Part shown: positions 8,036 through 17,249 of the stretch, one piece after another
How the letters are laid out: every line of letters begins with the position of its first letter
How positions within the stretch are numbered: position 1 is the first letter of the stretch
NCBI RefSeq assembly: GCF_900115095.1
Contig: NZ_FOVH01000022.1
Span: forward strand, 86,183 to 150,182
Source: Actinomadura madurae
Lineage (GTDB): Bacteria; Actinomycetota; Actinomycetes; Streptosporangiales; Streptosporangiaceae
Length of the DNA: 64,000 nucleotides
Reading direction: 5' to 3'
Translations under genes and position numbers: made by a program
The notes under the pieces: model-generated
What the model was told of the DNA's origin: nothing
Databases searched by the model: none
What the model saw: the letters and a program-made list of their open reading frames with translations, nothing else

Positions 8036-8050
8036 ACCCGGAGGAGCACC

Positions 8051-8608
8051 ATGCCGCGCATCGCCCCGCTCGACCCCCCGTACTCACCGGAGATCGCCGC
8101 CGCCCTGGCCAAGTGGATGCCGCCGAACGTCACGCACGACCCGCTCGTTCTGTTCCGCACCTTGCACCGCGCCCCGGAGCTGGCGTCCCGAATGCGCGTC
8201 CTGGGCGCCGGACTCCTCGCCCACGGCAGCCTTCCCGCCCGCGACCGCGAGATCGTCATCCACCGCACCTGCGCCCGCGCCGGCTGCGAGTACGAGTGGG
8301 GCGTCCACGCCGCGACGTTCGGTATGGCCACCGGACTCGGCCCCGAACAGATCGAGGCGACCGTGTCCGGCGCCTCCGCCCCCTGGTCTCCCAGAGAGTG
8401 GCTCCTGCTCAGCGCGGTCGATGAACTGCACGACTCCGCCCAGATCTCCCGGCCCACCTGGGACGCCCTCACCGTCCACTATGACGAGCCCCAACTGCTG
8501 GAGCTCCTTGTCCTCGCCGGCTGGTACCGCGCCATCGGTCAACTGATCAACACTCTGGAACTCGACAACGAGCCCTGGGCCCGCCCCTTCCCCACTCCGC
8601 CCACCTGA
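8051..8608 (+). CDS. Carboxymuconolactone decarboxylase-family (AhpD-like) protein
   Basis: The 185-residue protein resembles CMD/AhpD-like proteins: LPARDREIVIHRTCARAGCEYEWGVH contains the usual Glu, a Cys pair (spaced by three residues, not the AhpD CxxC) and a downstream His. Members act as peroxidase partners of AhpC or as hydrolytic or decarboxylating enzymes in aromatic metabolism. The wider Cys spacing makes a redox-disulfide role uncertain. GGAGGAG just before 8051 supports the start. It is probably controlled by the preceding HxlR regulator through the palindrome at 7994-8035. Confidence 0.85.
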   Translation: MPRIAPLDPPYSPEIAAALAKWMPPNVTHDPLVLFRTLHRAPELASRMRVLGAGLLAHGSLPARDREIVIHRTCARAGCEYEWGVHAATFGMATGLGPEQIEATVSGASAPWSPREWLLLSAVDELHDSAQISRPTWDALTVHYDEPQLLELLVLAGWYRAIGQLINTLELDNEPWARPFPTPPT

Positions 8609-8855
8609 CCGGCTGGCAGCCGCCCTGTCCGATCCAGCTGCTCGGAACTCGTGGCCGGGCGGCCCGCCACCCTGCGGTTCATCGCCGGCATGCCGGGGGT
8701 GTTCGAGGCTGAGCTGCACCACGCTCGTCAGCTCGCCGCGTCGAAGAGGGGCCCGGTGTACACGAACGCGCATGCCACCGGGTACGGAGCCTGGCGGTTC
8801 ACCGGAAGGCCGGATAGGGCATCGTTGAGGGGTGGCGTCTCGGGAGGGCGGTTCG

Positions 8856-9821
8856 GTGAGCAATCTTGATGTCCGGCCCAAGCCGGTCGAATGCGGAGGC
8901 CGCGACCGGGTGCCGGGGCGGCCGGTCCATGAGCTGTTGCCGCCCCGCCGGGTGCCGCTTGGTGAGAGCACGGTCGTCCGGAGGCTGCTGCCCAGCCTGG
9001 GTCGGCGCATGGTGGGCGCGTGGTGCTTCGTCGACCACTACGGGCCGGACGACATCGCCGACGAGCCAGGGATGCAGGTGCCGCCCCATCCGCACATCGG
9101 CCTGCAGACGGTGAGCTGGCTGCACGGCGGCGAGGTGCTGCACCGCGACAGCCTGGGCAGCCTGCAGACCGTCCGGCCGAAAGAGCTCGGGCTGATGACG
9201 TCGGGACGGGCCATCGCGCATTCGGAGGAGTCGCCGCGCGGGCACGGCCCGATCCTGCACGGGGCTCAGCTGTGGGTGGCGCTGCCGGATTCGGACCGCT
9301 ATTCCGAGCCCGCGTTCGAGCACCACGCCGACCTGCCCGTCGTGGACGGTCCTGGCTTCCGCGCCACCGTCATCCTGGGTGATCTGGACGGGGCGGCATC
9401 GCCCGGCACGGTGTTCACGCCCATCGTGGGGGCGGACATCGTCCTGGACGACGGAGCCGACATGCGGCTGCCCGTCGATCCGGACTTCGAATACGCGGCG
9501 CTCACCATGTCCGGCGTCACGGAGGTCGACGGGATGCGCGTGGAGCCGGGGTCGATGCTGTACCTGGGATCCGGACGCCGGGAACTGCCGCTGAGGGCCG
9601 ACGGCGAGAGCGGTCTCCTGCTGCTCGGCGGTGAGCCGTTCGAGGAGAAGCTCGTCATGTGGTGGAACTTCGTCGCCCGGACGGGAGAGGAGATCGCCCG
9701 GGCCCGCGAGGACTGGATGACGGGCGACCGGTTCGGCACCGTGCGCGGCTACGACGGCGCCCCGATCCCGGCTCCGGCCATGCCCGCCACACCCCTCAAG
9801 CCGCGCGGTCGCACCCGCTGA
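8856..9821 (+). CDS. Pirin-family bicupin protein
   Basis: The protein (321 residues from the GTG at 8856) is a pirin: two cupin domains with the metal-site signature PPHPHIGLQTVSWLHGGEVLHRDS and, later, GLMTSGRAIAHSEES and GPILHGAQLWVALP. Pirins bind iron or another metal. Some act as quercetin dioxygenases, others as regulators of metabolic enzymes, and the sequence does not decide between these roles. GGGAGGG at 8842-8848 favours the GTG at 8856 over an upstream in-frame GTG at 8832. It ends two bases from the convergent membrane protein gene. The 247 bases before it hold no gene I can support. Confidence 0.9.
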   Translation: MSNLDVRPKPVECGGRDRVPGRPVHELLPPRRVPLGESTVVRRLLPSLGRRMVGAWCFVDHYGPDDIADEPGMQVPPHPHIGLQTVSWLHGGEVLHRDSLGSLQTVRPKELGLMTSGRAIAHSEESPRGHGPILHGAQLWVALPDSDRYSEPAFEHHADLPVVDGPGFRATVILGDLDGAASPGTVFTPIVGADIVLDDGADMRLPVDPDFEYAALTMSGVTEVDGMRVEPGSMLYLGSGRRELPLRADGESGLLLLGGEPFEEKLVMWWNFVARTGEEIARAREDWMTGDRFGTVRGYDGAPIPAPAMPATPLKPRGRTR

Positions 9822-9823
9822 AC

Positions 9824-10804
9824 TCATCTGCGCACGTAATTCGTCAGGACGGTCATCATCAGGACGCCGCCGGCGATGGCGAGGCCGTGCTGGACGAGCG
9901 TGACGGCCGGGTACTCGGCGGCCGCGTAGTCGCCTGGACGGAGAACCGCCACCGCGAGCTTCCAAGAGCTCCACGCGAACAAGGAGCCCGAGGCGACGAA
10001 TCCCAGGGCCATCGGCACCCAGACCGGCATGTTCGGACGGGCGGAGGCGATGGCCCAGACGCTCCAGATCCCGAAGAGTGCCCAGAGCGCTGAGTTCGCC
10101 ATCAGGAGCCGGGTGTTGAGGTCGACGAGGTCGTGGTGTGCCGGGTCCAGGCCGCGCGTACCGCCCAGCGACCAGTACGTCCAGAGAACGGCCGGTATGG
10201 CGGTGACGGCGGTCAGCGTGCGCACGCGGCGGACGGTCGCCGGCTCGCGGTCGGCGAGACGTCCGAGGAAGGCGGCCGGCCAGCGTTCGCGCATGTAGAT
10301 GGGGAGGGCGACGGCCAGCCCCACCGCCATGCCGGTGAATCCGATGCCGATCAGCAGCAGTTCCCAGGACGGCGCCGCGTCGCCGCCCGAGTCTCCATCG
10401 TCGCCGCCGGTCTTCACACCCGCCGCACCCAGGAGGGCGCTGAGCAGTCCGTAGGGCAGAAGAGGGATCAGGAACCCACTGCCCGTCCACGCGAGGACGA
10501 CCAGGGGCGCGTCCGAGGTCCGCCATCGCCGGCCGTGCGCCAGGACCAGCCCCAGCGCGACCCCGGTCGCGGACATGCCGACCGTCACCGTGTTGAGGAC
10601 GATCCAGTCCGTGTCGCCGAAATCGGCGGCGGCGTGCCCGAGGAGGGCGACCACGACCCAGACGATCTTCACGGCCAGGTACAGCGACAGCGACGCGGCG
10701 GCGCCGTACCCCGCGAGGCGCCGTACCGCGCTCCACCTCGGCCCGACGGCCCCCGGCACAACGGGCATCTCACTCATGAGCCGAAGCCTGGCGTTGACCG
10801 TCAT
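9824..10804 (-). CDS. Conserved multi-pass membrane protein of unknown function
   Basis: The 326-residue protein has about eight predicted hydrophobic segments (for example SLYLAVKIVWVVVALLG, TVTVGMSATGVALGLVLA, LVVLAWTGSGFLIPLLPY and LLLIGIGFTGMAVGLAVAL) separated by short loops. A Gly/Asp-rich loop, VKTGGDDGDSGGDA, sits near the middle. I recognise no catalytic motif or named family. The ATG at 10804 is preceded by GGGGGAGG at suitable spacing. The ATG at 10777 is an alternative start. Confidence 0.78.
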   Translation of the reverse strand: MTVNARLRLMSEMPVVPGAVGPRWSAVRRLAGYGAAASLSLYLAVKIVWVVVALLGHAAADFGDTDWIVLNTVTVGMSATGVALGLVLAHGRRWRTSDAPLVVLAWTGSGFLIPLLPYGLLSALLGAAGVKTGGDDGDSGGDAAPSWELLLIGIGFTGMAVGLAVALPIYMRERWPAAFLGRLADREPATVRRVRTLTAVTAIPAVLWTYWSLGGTRGLDPAHHDLVDLNTRLLMANSALWALFGIWSVWAIASARPNMPVWVPMALGFVASGSLFAWSSWKLAVAVLRPGDYAAAEYPAVTLVQHGLAIAGGVLMMTVLTNYVRR

Positions 10805-10942
10805 GCGGCGGCCTCCCCCGCGCGGGTCATCCGCCTCCCCCGTCCGGCCGAGCCCTCCCGCCAAGGTGAGAGGGGGGTAACGGTGGGGTAACACGCCGCT
10901 CGCGAAGCTCACGATCATGCAGACCGAGGCAGGAGCGCGTCC

Positions 10943-11821
10943 GTGAGGCGCGCGGGGTTTCTCGCCGCCGTGGCGCTCGCGGCGACCGGCATACTCGCCG
11001 CGGGGTCGCAGGCGATCGCCTACCGGCCCGCGCCCGTCCCCCTCCCGACGGTCATGACGATGACGCCCACGCCGAAGCCCACGACGCCGACGTTCCAGCG
11101 CGACGCGCTGACCCGGGCGCTCGACGCGTACCTCGATGACCGTCCCGGACGCCTGTCGGTGTCGGCGCGCGACCTGACCACCGGCCTCTCCTACACCTAC
11201 GGCGGGAGCCTGCGGACGGCGACGGCGAGCATCGTCAAGGTCGACATCGTCATCGCGCTCCTCCTCAAGGCCCAGCGCGAGAAACGCACCCTCACCCCCA
11301 CCGAGAAGGCACTGGCCGAACGTGCGATCACGGTCAGCGACAACGCCGCCGCCACGGCACTGTGGCAAGCGATCGGCGGCGCGGACGGCCTGGCGTCCGC
11401 CAACCGGAAGCTGGGCCTGCGCGACACCGAACCCGGGCCGGGCACTTCCTGGGGCTCCACCACGACGAGCGCCGCCGATCAGGTCAGGCTGCTGACCGCG
11501 CTGACATCGGACGAAAGCCCGCTCCATACCGCGAACCGCCGGTATGTCCGCCGCCTGATGGGGGACGTGGCGCCGGAGCAGGCCTGGGGTGTGAGCGTCG
11601 CCGGGTCCGACGCCGAGCTGAAGAACGGCTGGCTCCCCCGCGACAGGCACGGCGGCCGCTGGACGGTCAACAGCATCGGCATCGTGCGAGACGGCGACCG
11701 TACCCTCCTGCTCGCCATCATCTCCGAACGCGGCACCACGATGCGGGACGGCATCGAGACCGTCGAGCACGTCTGCGAGACCGTCGCCGCATCCCTCGCC
11801 CAGGTCTCCGGCGACCGCTGA
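10943..11821 (+). CDS. Secreted serine hydrolase of the class A beta-lactamase fold
   Basis: The 292-residue protein begins with a signal peptide (basic MRR, hydrophobic core, probable cleavage near residues 22-26) and a Thr/Pro-rich spacer. Three serine-active-site motifs are present: SIVK (S96, K99), SDN (132-134) and a KNG triad (K227-G229) in place of KTG. This spacing fits the class A beta-lactamase/penicillin-binding fold. The usual Glu-containing omega loop is not obvious, so true beta-lactamase activity is doubtful and a peptidase or esterase role is as likely. It acts outside the membrane. The GTG at 10943 has AGGAGC upstream. Confidence 0.85.
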   Translation: MRRAGFLAAVALAATGILAAGSQAIAYRPAPVPLPTVMTMTPTPKPTTPTFQRDALTRALDAYLDDRPGRLSVSARDLTTGLSYTYGGSLRTATASIVKVDIVIALLLKAQREKRTLTPTEKALAERAITVSDNAAATALWQAIGGADGLASANRKLGLRDTEPGPGTSWGSTTTSAADQVRLLTALTSDESPLHTANRRYVRRLMGDVAPEQAWGVSVAGSDAELKNGWLPRDRHGGRWTVNSIGIVRDGDRTLLLAIISERGTTMRDGIETVEHVCETVAASLAQVSGDR

Positions 11822-11930
11822 CCGGGCCTCTCGCGACCGCTCTCACCTGCGGTGTTCGCGGTTTTCGCGCGAAGGCCGTCATACTCTCCGTCGAAACAGG
11901 GCCATTTCCACGCGCAAAGGAGACGACGGC

Positions 11931-12632
11931 ATGCGCTCTCGGCCGCTGTACGACGTCGTGGCAGTGCTCGCACGGCTCGGCGTGGGCGTCGTCTTCATGG
12001 CGCACGGCTGGCAGAAGATCGAGGCGGGCGTCACCGCGACGAGCCGCACGTTCGACACGCTCGGCGTCCCGCTCCCGACCGCGGCGGCCGTCTACTCGGC
12101 GTTCGTCGAACTCCTCGGCGGGGCCGCGCTGATCGCCGGGCTCGGCCTGCCCGTCACCGGCGCCCTGCTGTTCATCGACATGGCCGGCGCGTTCGTGTTC
12201 GTCCACGCGGACCAGGGCCTGTTCATGGTGGACGGCACGACCGTCCAGAACGGCTACGAGCTCGTCCTGGCCCTGGGCATGGCCAGCCTGGTGTTCGCGG
12301 CGGGCGGCGGCGGCCGGCTGACCCTCGACCAGTGGGTCATCGGACGGCGCGGGCGGCACCCCGCCGACGATGACGACGACAACGACGCGGCCAGCTTTGT
12401 CGAGTCCTTGCGCCAGGCCGAGATGCAGCCCGCGAAGCGGCCGCGGTCACCGCGCCGCCCGAAGAACCAGCCGGAGCCCCCCGCGCTGCCGGAGGGCACC
12501 GACACCGCGGCGAAGGACCCCGCCGACACCGAGGACGACGTGCTGGTGGCGGGCCGCCGCAAGTCCCAGCGCCGCCGCGCCGCCACCACCCAGCCGATCA
12601 AACGCGGCGACGACAAGAACCCCACCACCTGA
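11931..12632 (+). CDS. DoxX-family membrane protein
   Basis: The first 140 residues have four hydrophobic helices and the DoxX signature (LARLGVGVVFMAHGWQKI, then FVELLGGAALIAGLGLPVTG). In mycobacteria DoxX works with SodA and SseA at the membrane to limit oxidative stress, but other DoxX proteins have no known role. The remaining 90 or so residues form a charged tail: a DDDDDND run, then Lys/Arg/Pro-rich sequence ending in a basic patch. AAAGGAGA at 11917-11924 places the start. It is convergent with nrdJ across a shared terminator. Confidence 0.87.
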   Translation: MRSRPLYDVVAVLARLGVGVVFMAHGWQKIEAGVTATSRTFDTLGVPLPTAAAVYSAFVELLGGAALIAGLGLPVTGALLFIDMAGAFVFVHADQGLFMVDGTTVQNGYELVLALGMASLVFAAGGGGRLTLDQWVIGRRGRHPADDDDDNDAASFVESLRQAEMQPAKRPRSPRRPKNQPEPPALPEGTDTAAKDPADTEDDVLVAGRRKSQRRRAATTQPIKRGDDKNPTT

Positions 12633-12644
12633 CCCACCACGCGA

Positions 12645-12682
12645 AACGGCCGGGACCCCGGTCTCCCGGAGCCCCGGCCGTT
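12645..12682. terminator. Bidirectional hairpin between doxX-like gene and nrdJ
   Basis: AACGGCCGGG (12645-12654) pairs with CCCGGCCGTT (12673-12682) around an 18-base loop that can extend the stem. It sits between convergent stop codons. On the minus strand the run after the stem includes TTTCGCG. Confidence 0.7.
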
Positions 12683-12692
12683 CACCGGATCG

Positions 12693-15600
12693 TCAGCTGC
12701 AGCCGCTGGTGGAGCCGCAGCCCTCGCAGACGTAGCAGCTGCCCGCGGGGCGCATCTTCGTTCCGCAGGTGAGGCAGAGCGGCGCGTCGGCGGTGCGGCC
12801 CTGGCGGCTCTCGATGACCTCCATCGAGGAGTGCGCCTCGGCGGCCGGGGCCGGGGCGGGCGCTGCCGGACGGGTGATCTCGGCGGACTGCGCCAGCGAC
12901 TCGTGGTCGACCTCGTCCTCGGCGTGCAGGGCGGCCGGGTCCTCGCCGTTGGCCTGCATCGCGCGCTCCTCGGCGGTGAAGATGCCGAGGCCCGCGCGCT
13001 CCTCGTACGGCAGGTGGTCCAGCGCCAGCCGGCGGAAGATGTAGTCCATCACCGAGGTCGCCATGCGGATGTCGGGGTCGTCGGTCATGCCCGCCGGCTC
13101 GAACCGCATGTTGGTGAACTTCTCCACCCACGTCTCCAGCGGGACGCCGTACTGCAGGCTGATGGAGATCGCCATGGAGAAGGCGTCCATCACGCCGGCG
13201 AGCGTGGAGCCCTGCTTGCCGAGCTTGAGGAACACCTCGCCGACGCCGTCGTCCGGGTAGGACGACGCGGTCATGTACCCCTCGGCGCCCGCGACGGAGA
13301 AGCGCGTGACCGTCGCGGGACGCTGCTTCGGCAGCCGCTTGCGGACGGGACGGGCGACGACCTCGGCCGGCGCCTCCGCGGCGGGCTCGGCCTTCTTGCC
13401 CGCGGCGGACAGCGGCTGGCCGACCTTGCAGTTGTCACGGTAGATCGCCAGCGCCTTGAGCCCGAGCCGCCAGCCCTCGAAGTACACCTTCTCGATGTCC
13501 TCGATCGTGGCCTGCTCCGGCATGTTGACGGTCTTGGAGATCGCGCCGGACAGGAACGGCTGGACGGCCGCCATCATCCGGACGTGCCCCATCGGGCTGA
13601 TCGCCCGCTCCCCCATCGCGCAGTCGAACACCTCGTAGTGGTCGGGGCGCAGGCCGGGGGCGTCCACGACGTGGCCGTGCTCGGCGATGTACTCGACGAT
13701 CGCCTCGATCTGCTCCTGCGGGTAGCCGAGCTTCTCCAGCGCCCGCGGCACCGTCTGGTTGACGATCTGCATGGATCCGCCGCCGACGAGCTTCTTGAAC
13801 TTCATCAGGGCGAGGTCCGGCTCGATGCCGGTCGTGTCGCAGTCCATCATCAGCCCGATCGTCCCGGTCGGGGCGAGCAGGCTGGCCTGGGCGTTGCGGT
13901 AGCCGTGCTTCTCGCCGGCCTTCAGGCAGTCGGCCCACTGCTTGGCGGCGGCGGCGTGGATCGCCTTGTCCATCGCGTCCAGCGTCCGGATGCCGTCGTT
14001 GGCGGCGGCGTGCTTGCGCATGACGCGCTTGTGCGCCTCGGCGTTGCGCGCGTACCCCGCGTACGGCCCGACCACGCCGGCGATCTCCGCCGACCGCCGG
14101 TAGGCGACGCCCGTCATCAGCGACGTGACCGCCGCCGCGAGGGACCGTCCGCCCTCGGAGTCGTAGGCGTGCCCGGTCGCCATGAGCAGCGCCCCGAGGT
14201 TGGCGTAGCCGATGCCGAGCTGGCGGTAGTCGCGGGTCGTCTGCGCGATCTTCTCCGTGGGGAAGTCGGCGAAGGTGATGGAGATGTCCATCGCCGTGAT
14301 GATCAGCTCGGTGAGCTTCACGAACTTCGCGACGTCGAACGTCCCCGCGTCGGTGAGGAACTTCAGCAGGTTGATGCTGGCGAGGTTGCAGGACGAGTTG
14401 TCCAGGCTCATGTACTCCGAGCACGGGTTGGACGCGGTGATGCGCCCGGTCTCGGGGTTGGTGTGCCAGTCGTTGATCGTGTCGTCGTACTGGATGCCCG
14501 GGTCGGCGCACTCCCACGCCGCCTTGGCCATCAGCCGGAACAGGTCCTTGGCCTTCACGGTGTCGACGACCTCGCCGGTCATCCGGGCGCGCAGCCCGAA
14601 CTCGCCGTCCGACTCGACGGCGTGCATGAACTCGTCCGACACCCGGACGGAGTTGTTGGCGTTCTGGTACTGGACGCTGCCGATGTCCTTGCCGCCGAGG
14701 TCCATGTCGAACCCGGCGTCCCGCAGCGCGCGGATCTTGTCCTCCTCGCGCGCCTTGGTCTCGATGAACTCCCCGATGTCGGGGTGGTCGACGTCCAGGA
14801 CGACCATCTTGGCGGCCCGGCGGGTCGCGCCGCCCGACTTGATCGTCCCCGCGGACGCGTCGGCGCCGCGCATGAACGACACCGGGCCGCTGGCCGTCCC
14901 GCCGGAGGAGAGCAGTTCCCGGCTGGAGCGAATGCGGGACAGGTTCAGGCCCGCGCCGGAACCGCCCTTGAAGATGACGCCCTCTTCCTTGTACCAGTCG
15001 AGAATCGACTCCATCGTGTCGTCCACCGACAGGATGAAGCAGTTGTGCACCCGGATGTTGTCGCTGAGGAACTCACCGCTCTCGGTCTGGATGTCGTAGA
15101 CCTCCATGGTGCCGAGTTGCTCGATCTGCGCGATCTGCAGCCGCTTGGTCGCCTTGGCGGGACGTCCCGGCTTCTCGAAGCCCTTGTGCAGCTTGAGTGC
15201 CTTGACGGGGTCGATGAAGCCGATCTCGTCCGCGAAGATCCGGCGGTCCCCGGCGTTCTGGATGCGCAGCGTCCAGCACGGCTTCTGTTCCGGGCGGTTC
15301 GGCTTCTTGACGCCCACCCGGGAGAAGATGCCGAAGCGCAGCAGGAGTCGCTGCATCCCTCGGATGAGCTTCTCGGAGATCATGTCGACCTCGACGACCG
15401 TGGACGACTCGCGCTCGGACACGAATCCTTCGGCCTGGAAGATGCTGCGCAGATAGCAGGCGACGGTGGGGAGCGATGCCGTGAAGAGCCGCTCCGGGAC
15501 GACCATGTCGACACCCCGTGCGAGAAGCCCCCATTCGTCGACGTACTCCTCTAGGGGCTTGCCGTAGAGCCGGGTACGGCGGCAGTCGAGGGCGGCGTCC

Positions 15601-16583
15601 TGCGTCTCGACCGTGCGCTCGTGGCGGTGGACACCCGGGAACACCGCGTTCAGGTGACGGCCGACCCACTCCAGTTCGGCGTCGGTCACCGTCATGGCCT
15701 CGATGGTCAGCGACCGGTTCGTCCCGGTCTCGTACCGCCCCACGAACCCGTCGGACTGCAGCCAGCCCGCGAGCGCGGCCTCCGACATCTCACGAGGAGA
15801 GATCTCCGCGTCGCCGAAGGCGTCCCGCCTGTGCCATTCGAGCAGGTCACCGGTCTTGAGCTCGCCGGCCTGGACGAAGCTCCCCGTGCCGTCGCCGGTC
15901 GCCTTCCAGACGAGGTGGTCGGCGGTGACGTCCAGCGTGTAACCGGCCTTCGTGTGGATCCGCAGGACGTCCTTGCGGCCATTGGCCTTGGTGGCGACGA
16001 TTCGCGTCAGCCCAGAGGCGTCATAGACCTTGGTGCCGACCATGTCGTCCTCGACGAGCTTGCCGATGGGAATCAGGCCGGCGGGCGTGCTCACCAGCGA
16101 TTCATAGGGCAAGCAGGCGCTCACCTGTTGAGGGGACTTGGTGCCGACGTTGAACCACACGGGGGAGTTGAAGCTGAACAACTGGTGGACGAGGGCGTAC
16201 TTCAGCTCGTGGTCGAAGACCTCGGCGTCCTGCTCGGAGGCGAAATACCCCTCCCGGAGACCCGTCTCCACGTACATCCGGGCGACGCGGTCGACGAGCT
16301 GCTTCAGGCTCCATTCCCGCTGCGGCGTGCCGACGGCGCCGCGGAAGTACTTGGACGTGACGATGTTGACGGCGTTCAGCGACCAGAAGTCGGGGAACTC
16401 GACGCCGCGCTGCTCGAAGTTCACCGAGCCGTCCCGCCAGTTGGTCATGACGACGTCACGACGTTCCCAGCGCAGCTCGTCGTACGGATGCACGCCGGGC
16501 GTGGTGAAAATGCGCTCGACCTTCAGCCCTTTGCGGCCCCCCTTGCCGCGCCGTGCCGCCGAGCCGCTCACCGTCTCCGTCAT
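12693..16583 (-). CDS. nrdJ: Adenosylcobalamin-dependent ribonucleoside-diphosphate reductase (class II), interrupted by an intein
   Basis: Class II reductase makes deoxyribonucleotides using coenzyme B12 and needs no oxygen. The 1296-codon frame encodes about 938 residues of extein plus a 358-residue intein. The N-terminal extein runs to residue 156. The C-terminal extein resumes at C515 (CFILSVDDTMESIL), followed by GGSGAGLNLSRIRSS, the active-site loop NPCSEYMSLDNSSCNLASIN and GTIGLMMDCDTTGIEP. A C-terminal zinc-ribbon-like tail has paired Cys (LCLTCGTKMRP...CEGCGSTSGCS). GAGGGGGAAGG before 16583 sets the start. It lies 122 bases downstream of nrdR on the same strand and is probably co-transcribed, so NrdR repression should cover it. 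Confidence 0.97.
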   Translation of the reverse strand: MTETVSGSAARRGKGGRKGLKVERIFTTPGVHPYDELRWERRDVVMTNWRDGSVNFEQRGVEFPDFWSLNAVNIVTSKYFRGAVGTPQREWSLKQLVDRVARMYVETGLREGYFASEQDAEVFDHELKYALVHQLFSFNSPVWFNVGTKSPQQVSACLPYESLVSTPAGLIPIGKLVEDDMVGTKVYDASGLTRIVATKANGRKDVLRIHTKAGYTLDVTADHLVWKATGDGTGSFVQAGELKTGDLLEWHRRDAFGDAEISPREMSEAALAGWLQSDGFVGRYETGTNRSLTIEAMTVTDAELEWVGRHLNAVFPGVHRHERTVETQDAALDCRRTRLYGKPLEEYVDEWGLLARGVDMVVPERLFTASLPTVACYLRSIFQAEGFVSERESSTVVEVDMISEKLIRGMQRLLLRFGIFSRVGVKKPNRPEQKPCWTLRIQNAGDRRIFADEIGFIDPVKALKLHKGFEKPGRPAKATKRLQIAQIEQLGTMEVYDIQTESGEFLSDNIRVHNCFILSVDDTMESILDWYKEEGVIFKGGSGAGLNLSRIRSSRELLSSGGTASGPVSFMRGADASAGTIKSGGATRRAAKMVVLDVDHPDIGEFIETKAREEDKIRALRDAGFDMDLGGKDIGSVQYQNANNSVRVSDEFMHAVESDGEFGLRARMTGEVVDTVKAKDLFRLMAKAAWECADPGIQYDDTINDWHTNPETGRITASNPCSEYMSLDNSSCNLASINLLKFLTDAGTFDVAKFVKLTELIITAMDISITFADFPTEKIAQTTRDYRQLGIGYANLGALLMATGHAYDSEGGRSLAAAVTSLMTGVAYRRSAEIAGVVGPYAGYARNAEAHKRVMRKHAAANDGIRTLDAMDKAIHAAAAKQWADCLKAGEKHGYRNAQASLLAPTGTIGLMMDCDTTGIEPDLALMKFKKLVGGGSMQIVNQTVPRALEKLGYPQEQIEAIVEYIAEHGHVVDAPGLRPDHYEVFDCAMGERAISPMGHVRMMAAVQPFLSGAISKTVNMPEQATIEDIEKVYFEGWRLGLKALAIYRDNCKVGQPLSAAGKKAEPAAEAPAEVVARPVRKRLPKQRPATVTRFSVAGAEGYMTASSYPDDGVGEVFLKLGKQGSTLAGVMDAFSMAISISLQYGVPLETWVEKFTNMRFEPAGMTDDPDIRMATSVMDYIFRRLALDHLPYEERAGLGIFTAEERAMQANGEDPAALHAEDEVDHESLAQSAEITRPAAPAPAPAAEAHSSMEVIESRQGRTADAPLCLTCGTKMRPAGSCYVCEGCGSTSGCS
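15042..16115 (-). mobile_element. Intein with LAGLIDADG homing endonuclease inside nrdJ
   Basis: Residues 157-514 of the nrdJ product have all the splicing blocks. Block A starts with C157 (CLPYESLVSTP). Block B carries the TADH sequence near 220-223. Two LAGLIDADG-type motifs follow: LAGWLQSDG at 271-279 and YLRSIFQAEG at 377-386. The C-terminal block VYDIQ...IRVHN ends in H513-N514, with C515 as the next extein nucleophile. Both endonuclease motifs keep the acidic residue (D278, E385), so the homing activity may be intact. The insertion sits directly before the Cys of SACFILSVDD, a catalytic-site Cys of the reductase, so splicing is required for enzyme function. Confidence 0.95.
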
Positions 16584-16705
16584 GACCTTCCCCCTCTCGG
16601 GCCCTCCCGCCGGGCCCTGTTCAGGAACAACCCCGCCGCCGCGCGGGCCATGCCCGCCCGGAGGCGCCTTCTACATGTGCTGCTGTGTGTTTCCGGCCCT
16701 GTCCC

Positions 16706-17176
16706 CTACCGGGACGGGCCGGGCTCCCCCGAGGAGGCCTTCCGCAGTGTCTCGATCTCCTTGGCGAAGTCGTCCAGCGATTCGAAGCTCCGGTAGACCG
16801 AGGCGAATCGCAGATAGGCGACCTCATCGAGTTCGCCGAGCGGCCCCAGGATGGCGAGGCCGATCTCGTGCGAGGGGATTTCCGCGGAGCCGGAGGACCT
16901 GATCTCCTCTTCGACCCGCTGCCCCAGCTTCGCGAGCGCATCCTCGTCGACCGGGCGGCCCTGGCAGGCCCTGCGCACCCCGGCGATGATCTTTTCTCGG
17001 GAGAACGGCTCGGTGACCCCACTGCGCTTGGCCACCATCACGAGCACATTCTCCTGCGTCGTGAATCGCTTGCCGCATTCCGAGCACGACCGGCGACGCC
17101 GAATGGCGCCCCCGTCGTCGGTCGAACGACTGTCGATCACTTTGGTGTCAGGGTTACGGCAGAACGGGCAGTGCAC
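16706..17176 (-). CDS. nrdR: Transcriptional repressor of ribonucleotide reductase genes
   Basis: NrdR senses ATP/dATP through an ATP-cone and represses reductase operons. The 156-residue protein starts with HCPFC, giving a zinc ribbon with Cys 3, 6, 31 and 34 (SCSECGKRFTT), followed by the ATP-cone (VAKRSGVTEPFSREKIIAGVRRAC). I chose the GTG at 17176 because the family begins M-H-C-P-F-C and GGGGAGGGG lies just upstream. An upstream ATG would add about 31 unrelated residues and cross the promoter. It is upstream of nrdJ and next to the LysM and lexA genes, an order matching that recalled for Mycobacterium tuberculosis (Rv2718c-Rv2720). Confidence 0.96.
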   Translation of the reverse strand: MHCPFCRNPDTKVIDSRSTDDGGAIRRRRSCSECGKRFTTQENVLVMVAKRSGVTEPFSREKIIAGVRRACQGRPVDEDALAKLGQRVEEEIRSSGSAEIPSHEIGLAILGPLGELDEVAYLRFASVYRSFESLDDFAKEIETLRKASSGEPGPSR

Positions 17177-17218
17177 GTTGGACCCCTCCCCTGACGTAAA
17201 CGAGTTACACCGATGTGA

Positions 17219-17234
17219 GTGCCATATATAGGGA
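17219..17234 (-). promoter_or_regulatory. Putative NrdR box 1 (proximal), overlapping a TATATA -10-like sequence
   Basis: On the minus strand the site reads TCCCTATATATGGCAC. It matches about 10 of 16 positions of the recalled NrdR consensus ACACTATATATAGTGT, including the core CTATATAT. Its centre lies 31 bases from that of the site at 17250-17265, the three-turn spacing expected for paired NrdR boxes. The AT-rich core could also be the -10 element. Confidence 0.5.
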
Positions 17235-17249
17235 ACTACATCGATGTGA

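Noticed and set aside
8651..8869. A 72-codon plus-strand frame before the pirin gene
   Set aside because: It overlaps the pirin start in another frame, has no ribosome site and resembles no family.
12831..15554. A 900-codon open frame antisense to nrdJ
   Set aside because: Its translation is Arg/Gly/Val/Asp-rich without any motif, and its opposite strand encodes reductase and intein with all motifs.
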